Shown here piece after piece: positions 58,650 to 64,000 of a DNA stretch of 64,000 nt. Each line of letters starts with the position of its first letter. Position 1 is the first letter of the stretch. Below the pieces are notes generated by a model. It ran no database searches and had not been told where the DNA came from. It saw only the letters and a program-made list of their open reading frames with translations. The DNA is from Phoronis australis (taxonomy: Eukaryota; Phoronida; Phoronidae). The stretch spans positions 253,555 to 317,554 of the forward strand of contig NMRA01000273.1 in the NCBI GenBank assembly GCA_002633005.1, read 5' to 3'. The translations under genes were made by a program, and so were the position numbers.

Positions 58650-60187
58650 TTAGTAGATGTGGCTAAATTATCTATGTGTAAATTTGTTGTCAATTTTACT
58701 AGGGCAGAAATTTCTATAAAAGTTCACTCTAGGGAAATCTCGCACAGTCACGATATCTTCAAATGTATAGATCTCCCTTTCTTAACTCAAGAAAATGTTC
58801 ATAAGGTGATCAGTTTGATTTCTGAGTTTAGTGTTTGCTGTGGTAATTCTGATGAACAGTTTCAAAGAACACTAATTATGGAGAGACGGATATTTCAACC
58901 GTAAGGTCTGTGAACTGTGCCATGCTAATTAAAGGTGAAAGCCGGAGTTCCAGCTGTTCACAGTTTCGGAACACACAGAGCGAAAGCGACGTAACGTGGA
59001 CAACATAGAAAGTCCTTCTTCTAGCACGCCTCTGGTTCACCTTGATTCAACTCAGCTGATGAATTGGCTAAAGTCTAGGACTCTCCAAAACAAAATACTT
59101 AAACAACGCATTGTTCGCCTGGAGAAACGAATGCAGGACAGTATACAATTAGAAGGTGTAAACCTTGACTCTGAAACAGCATCTGACATTCAGCAGATTG
59201 TAAATGAACAAAAAAGTGAACATTGATTTCCTCCAAACTCTTTTGCTGCACTCTTTTGGGACCAGCAAATGAAAGCTACATGTGCCAAAAATGCCAAAAG
59301 TATCCGTTGGCACCCCATGGTAATCCGCTGGGCTCTCAGTTTGAAATTCAAATCTAGTGCAGCTTATGAAACTTTGCGTAATTCTGGTTGCATCAAGTTG
59401 CCCTCTCAGCGAACTCTAAAAGACTACACTAATATTTTCAAAACTGAGTCAGGATTTCAAGAACATGTTTTTGCTATGATGCAAGCTGAAATGAAGAAGA
59501 AAGGAAAATCAAGACATGTTTGTAGGCATGCTTATGGACGAGGTAAAACTGAAGTCAAACCTTGTGTTTGACAAGCACTCGGGAGAGTTAATTGGTTTTG
59601 TTGATCTCGGGAATGATGCCAATCACATGGATGATCTGGAGCGGGCTCTAAACGCAGATGGGCCAATCATGCCTGATGTTGCCACACACATGCTAGTACT
59701 TATGACCAGAGGACTAGAATGTAACTTTAAAATGGTTTTTGCTCACTTTCCCACAACGGGTGCAAAGTCATAGCATCTTTTCCCCATTTTATGGGAAGCA
59801 GTTGAGCGACTGGAGTGGTTAGACTTCAAAGTCTTAAGTATAACAGGAGATGGAGCGACACCAAATAGAAAGTTCTTCAAAATTCACAAACAAGGTGCCA
59901 ACTCAATAGTGTACAAAACTTTTAACCCCTGGGCTGAAGATGGTCGTGAACTGTTATTTTTCTCAGATGCTCCGCACCTCATCAAAACAACTAGAAATTG
60001 CTCTTTTAATAGTTTTACCCACAAGCGAAGTAGAGCATTGTGGCGCAATGGTAAATATATTTCATGGGAGCATGTCATAAAACTCTACCACCACGAACAA
60101 AGTGCAGTTTTACAGCTTGCTCCCAAGCTGTCACGAGTTCACATCTACCTCACTTGGCACTATGACAACTACAAGCTGCTTCTCTGA
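58650..60187 (+). pseudogene. Broken P-element/THAP9-type transposase, copy I
   Basis: Ordered segments: a leading part ending near 58904; a coiled region (58996-59226) with LMNWLKSRTLQNKILKQRI; then after a TGA, FAALFWDQQ, IRWHPMVIRWALSLKFKSSA and LPSQRTLKDYT; a frameshift near 59515; MDEVKLKSNLVFDK and GELIGFVDLGN; a TAG at 59771; ILWEAVERLE, SITGDGATPNRKFF, FFSDAPHLIKTTRN and RALWRNGKYISW. These match the RNase H-like core of P-element transposases (Tnp_P_element / THAP9 family). The acidic positions in DE.K.KSN and GDGA.PNRKF are kept, but at least two stops and two frame changes inactivate it. The N-terminal THAP zinc finger was not found. Confidence 0.87.
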
Positions 60188-61332
60188 GGCTGCAAAAATC
60201 TAGTGCATGTGCACCATTTACTGGGAACGGTGGCAGTCGAAAGAAGGGACCACGCAACATCGTAGTTGACAACAGTGCAATTCCAAAGAGAAAGAATTCA
60301 CGATGATACTGTTACTGAACAGCAATTCTAATGCACAGGGATTGCTATTGCACAGAAAACTTGTCTGCAGCCATTTGAAGTGGTGTAATTTGTTGGTTGC
60401 CTATAATAATATGTATTGAAATTGGTTAGCCTCTTGCTTAAAACCAACAAAAGTTAAAAATGTTTTTTACATGTGCACATACTGCAATGCACTGTCGTTT
60501 CATTAATAGTTGGTACACTAATGTACTACTTTACCCTTGACAGCTTCATGTTCAAACTAATAGAGACAAAAGTAAACATGCAAACCATTCGAGATCAAAC
60601 TCCATTCACTGACAAAATTTTTGAATTTCAATGATGAGGCAAGTTATGCAGTGACAAACTGCTAGCAACTTACATGTACAAACTATTTTTCCCTGGGACC
60701 CCTACAGTACAAACTATTAGAGGGAAATACCATGTTTCAAAGTGTCAGAAGTTGACTATGGGTTTAGTTTGAAAGGTAACTACGGCGTGTAATTGTGCAT
60801 GAATGGAGAGAGAATGATTAAATTCAGTAATAAGTTTATAATTTAATTAAGTTTATTATTAATTAATTTAATTATTATTTATTATTTAATGGAAGTAAAA
60901 CCTGTTGTTAATTAATTTAGTATACTAACAATGAAGAAGAAATAGTACGCTACCACCCTCTGTAAGGGTAACTTCAATCAATTAGTCATAAATAATGAAA
61001 AGTCTTATCTGCTGTACACGCTGTAGGACGTGACACTCCTTGGTCAATCCTCCTACTAACACACACTGTTCTGCAACCGCATGATCTTATCTAATCATAT
61101 CATTGGCTGTTACGATTTGATCTCAGAAATTTCTGGAATCCTTACACAAATATTATTGAAAATATCTATATGTAGGTTGCAGGTTTTCTTGTAGACAAAT
61201 ATTGTTGAATAACCGAGTTGGGTTGTTTCCACTAGCTTGAGTTGGTTGGTGCTGATGTAGTAACATCATTTCTAAAATCTGTTGGTCTATTTACTCCAAA
61301 ATTGGGGAAAAAAGTGAGCATCATTAACCACC
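60188..61332. other. Spacer between the two P-type transposase relics
   Basis: No gene seen. Contains a very AT-rich TTAATTAA-type tract at 60835-60925. Confidence 0.45.
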
Positions 61333-61559
61333 ATGGGTGTACCATACAATCATGCTCAGTCTTCTAAGAACTATGTAACACCCGAAGATGGCCAGCGAAA
61401 TTGTAGACTGAAACCTCATGCCAATGTAAATAGGCTAGATGTTGGTGTAAATAGTCCAATAGATTTTAGAAGTGGGGATGAGGTTACTCAGTATTTGAGG
61501 CTACTCTTTGTAGAATCTGCCTATGTTGTGTACATTTTTGTTACTAGTATGCTGTTGCC

Positions 61560-63470
61560 TTATTTTCAGATGAAAATCTCAATACACTGGCTGACCTCAC
61601 GAATAACTCAAAAGATTTACCAGACTCTTGGGTGATGAACCTTACAGCAGAACATATAATGATCATCAAGCTGTGTGTTGTCAATGATGTGCCTCGTTGT
61701 AAATGTGCCATCACTGTTTCTCGGGACTTAAGCTAAAAAATTAAAGAACTGCCACTCAGTCATCAGATCTACAGTGACAGCAGTCTGAAAATTGAAAATT
61801 CTGTACTTAATGTAGTCAATGCCATCAACACGATGTGCATATGCACTGGTAATCCTGATGAGCAGTACCAGGGTTACTCAAGATATGACAGCGGATTCTT
61901 AGAAGGTCCAATGGGAGAAGAATACCAAAGCTCTGTGAGGTCTCAGCAATGTGAGCTGCTGATTATGAAGGAAAATGCACGGTGTAAAGAATGTTGTAGA
62001 TATCGGAAAACCCCAAGAGCGATAGAATCAAGAAAGCGTCGTAATTGCGATGATCCCACAATCCCTTCATCCAATACCCCTTTGACTCATTTAGACAACC
62101 ACCAGTTGAGAATGAGAGTAAAGGCTCATACCCAACAAGCACGGAACGTACAACTGACGGTCAAGATATTAGAGAACAGAATTCAAGACCAGATAGGCAT
62201 CAACGGTGTTGACAAACTTGTGAGATAAACGATATCGCATGAATCAAAAAGAAATCCACTTGAAAGTGATTCATTCATGGCCCTATTTTTGGAGCAACAG
62301 AGGAAGCATTTGAGGTCAAGGATGCTAGACGTATGCGCTGGCATCTTATGATAGTGAGATGGGCCCTCAGCATCAAGCTGAAGTCGTCTGCTGCATATGA
62401 TGCATTGCAGTCTGCTGGCTTTATTAAACTACCATCCCAACGCACATTACAGGATTACACCAGTGTTTTTAAAGTGAGGACTGGGTTCCAGGTGGAAGCA
62501 TTCCAGCAAATGCAAAGAGAAATGGAAGTTGCCAGATTGGATGATTCTCAAAAGTTCTGCACTTTATTACAAGATGAGATCAAGATAAAGTCAAATCTTG
62601 TATTCGATAAGAATAGTGGGGAGCTCATAGGGTTTGTTGACCTTGGCAACATAGACAATGAGTTACACGATTTTGAGGCAAACCTGAAGGGCAACAACGA
62701 ACCAAGAATAGACTTGGCTAAGTATATGCTCACTTTAGTGGTGCGTTCACTAACGTCAAATTTCAAGTTTGCCCTCACTCATTTTCCATGTGATATAACA
62801 GCAGATTATTTGTACCCAATCTTGTGGGAAGCTGTAGAGCGTTTGGAAATTTGTGGTTTGAAAATTCTGTGCATTACCTGTGATGGAGCATCACCAAACC
62901 GGAAGTTTTTAGGATGCATGATATTAACTTGGATGAAGTTGTATACAAGACTACCAACATTTGGGCTGACGACAATAGGCCATTATTTTATTTCAGATGT
63001 GCCACATCTCTTGATGANAACAAAACAAAACTGTCTATCAAACTCTTTTTGTCACAAGCAAAGTAGAAACATGTGGCGTAATGGTTGTGACATCTCTTGG
63101 TTTCACATTGTTCAATTGCCACTGAACGAAGTAAGATGCTTCTTAGTTATCAAACTATGGAAGGAATTGAAATCACTGTTAAGTCATTTGTTGAAGCGTG
63201 TACATTTCTATTGAATAATGGCGCCAGTTTTGATTGAGTGATCATTTTAATCAAGATCCAATAGAGCAGTGGTCAGCAATGCACAGGCATGCTGGTGGTT
63301 CAAATGAAAACCCAGATGTTAATCAGTTCAATTTCAACATTGCGTCACTTCGAGTACAGAAGTCATGTGCTATGAAGAAATTCAATGCCAATACAAGAGG
63401 TGCCCTGATGATAGGGTTATTGACAACACTACTCTACCCAAGAGACAGAGAAGTGGTCTTTAACATCTGA
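61560..63470 (+). pseudogene. Broken P-element/THAP9-type transposase, copy II
   Basis: The leading part around 61570-62228 includes LADLTNNSKDLPDSWVMN, CTGNPDEQYQ and a stretch rich in R and K. A stop and frame change follow, then a 293-codon open core (62333-63214) with MRWHLMIVRWALSIKLKSSA, LPSQRTLQDYTSVF, QDEIKIKSNLVFDK, GELIGFVDLGN, ILWEAVERLE, CDGASPNRKF, FISDVPHLL and MWRNGCDISWFH. After another frame change, FNQDPIEQWSAMHRHAGGSN and ENPDVNQFNF (63234-63470) match the usual P-type C-terminal DPLEQ.FG...G..NENP block. One n at 63017 blurs a codon. It shares architecture with copy I but is clearly diverged in sequence, so it is a separate family member rather than an allele. Confidence 0.87.
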
Positions 63471-63644
63471 TGAATGGTCAAGGGTGTAATTGTGAGATTT
63501 TGCTCAATATATTGACAAATTCATAGTCAACTGGACGTAATATGTGTTGATGTACACAAAACAGTATTGTGATATTGCGTTAGTTTCTGTTAGATGTAAC
63601 AATGCAATCAACTTCACAAACACGTTAATTCAATAAAACTACAT

Positions 63645-63917
63645 ATGTATTTAAATCAGTTGCTTTCTCTATTTACAGATGAGGTCGTTGAACCAGATGC
63701 TGTCTATTTACAAATTAGACTCAAAATACTGAGCTATTACGATATTTTTGCTAAAATGCACATTGCATTATTTTCACTACTTTATAACTCATCAGTCGAA
63801 AGGTGTCACAAAACTACAGATCATTCAATAAATTCAGTTAGCGTTAAGTTCCATACACCGTTATTTGTGGAATGTTTTGCATTGAAATATGTTCTGCAAA
63901 ATTTTGAACAAAAGTGA
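63645..63917 (+). other. Open frame of 90 codons, unrecognised
   Basis: Starts with an ATG and contains a CAG/ATGAGG acceptor-like site near 63680. The translation (SLFTDEVVEPDAVYLQIRLK and onward) matches nothing I know. It may be part of the P-type element's tail or noise. Confidence 0.2.
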
Positions 63918-64000
63918 AATGGAAAGAGTAGCTACTAATGACAAGGTCTCTTTACTATGAACATCCAAAAGGCACGAGCACCTTTCTGTGTGATGAAATG

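Overview
This is animal nuclear DNA: AT-rich, intron-rich, with canonical GT-AG splice sites and no operons, and dense in decayed DNA transposons. The gene content (a CENP-F-type kinetochore protein, an ABRA/STARS Costars protein and a P5B ATPase) together with P-element/THAP9-type and piggyBac transposases fits an invertebrate metazoan, most likely a highly polymorphic marine one. I cannot name the species from sequence alone. Four near-identical direct duplications each meet at a single 'n' (12794, 28562, 34771, 56304). They look like two unmerged haplotypes placed in series by the assembler.

Layout. 111-13690 (minus): 5' and central part of a CENP-F/mitosin homologue, ten exons all joined in phase 0, including one 6.0 kb coding exon; the gene runs off the left edge. 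13691-16805: intergenic, with a hairpin MITE-like element. 16806-17301 (plus): last exon of an ABRA/STARS-like actin-regulatory protein, divergent from CENP-F. 17302-20860: no gene seen apart from tandem and fold-back repeats. 20861-50276 (minus): a complete ATP13A2/3-like P5B ATPase reconstructed as 28 exons, 1,272 codons plus stop, every junction in frame. 50277-54940: intergenic, with a copy of a dispersed repeat. 54945-57110 (plus): broken piggyBac transposase present as two allele-like copies. 58650-60190 and 61560-63470 (plus): two diverged, broken P-element-type transposases.

The three host genes show no functional link to each other. CENP-F is a mitotic kinetochore/microtubule coiled-coil, ABRA promotes actin/SRF signalling, and ATP13A2/3 are endolysosomal polyamine exporters. 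The most distinctive non-genic signal is a dispersed repeat family (10130-10960, 33100-36998, 52640-53345). Its roughly 145-base sub-units repeatedly carry a motif of the form CCAC(T/C)AGG(G/T)GGCGC, which resembles the CTCF core site, and one copy ends in a perfect short hairpin.
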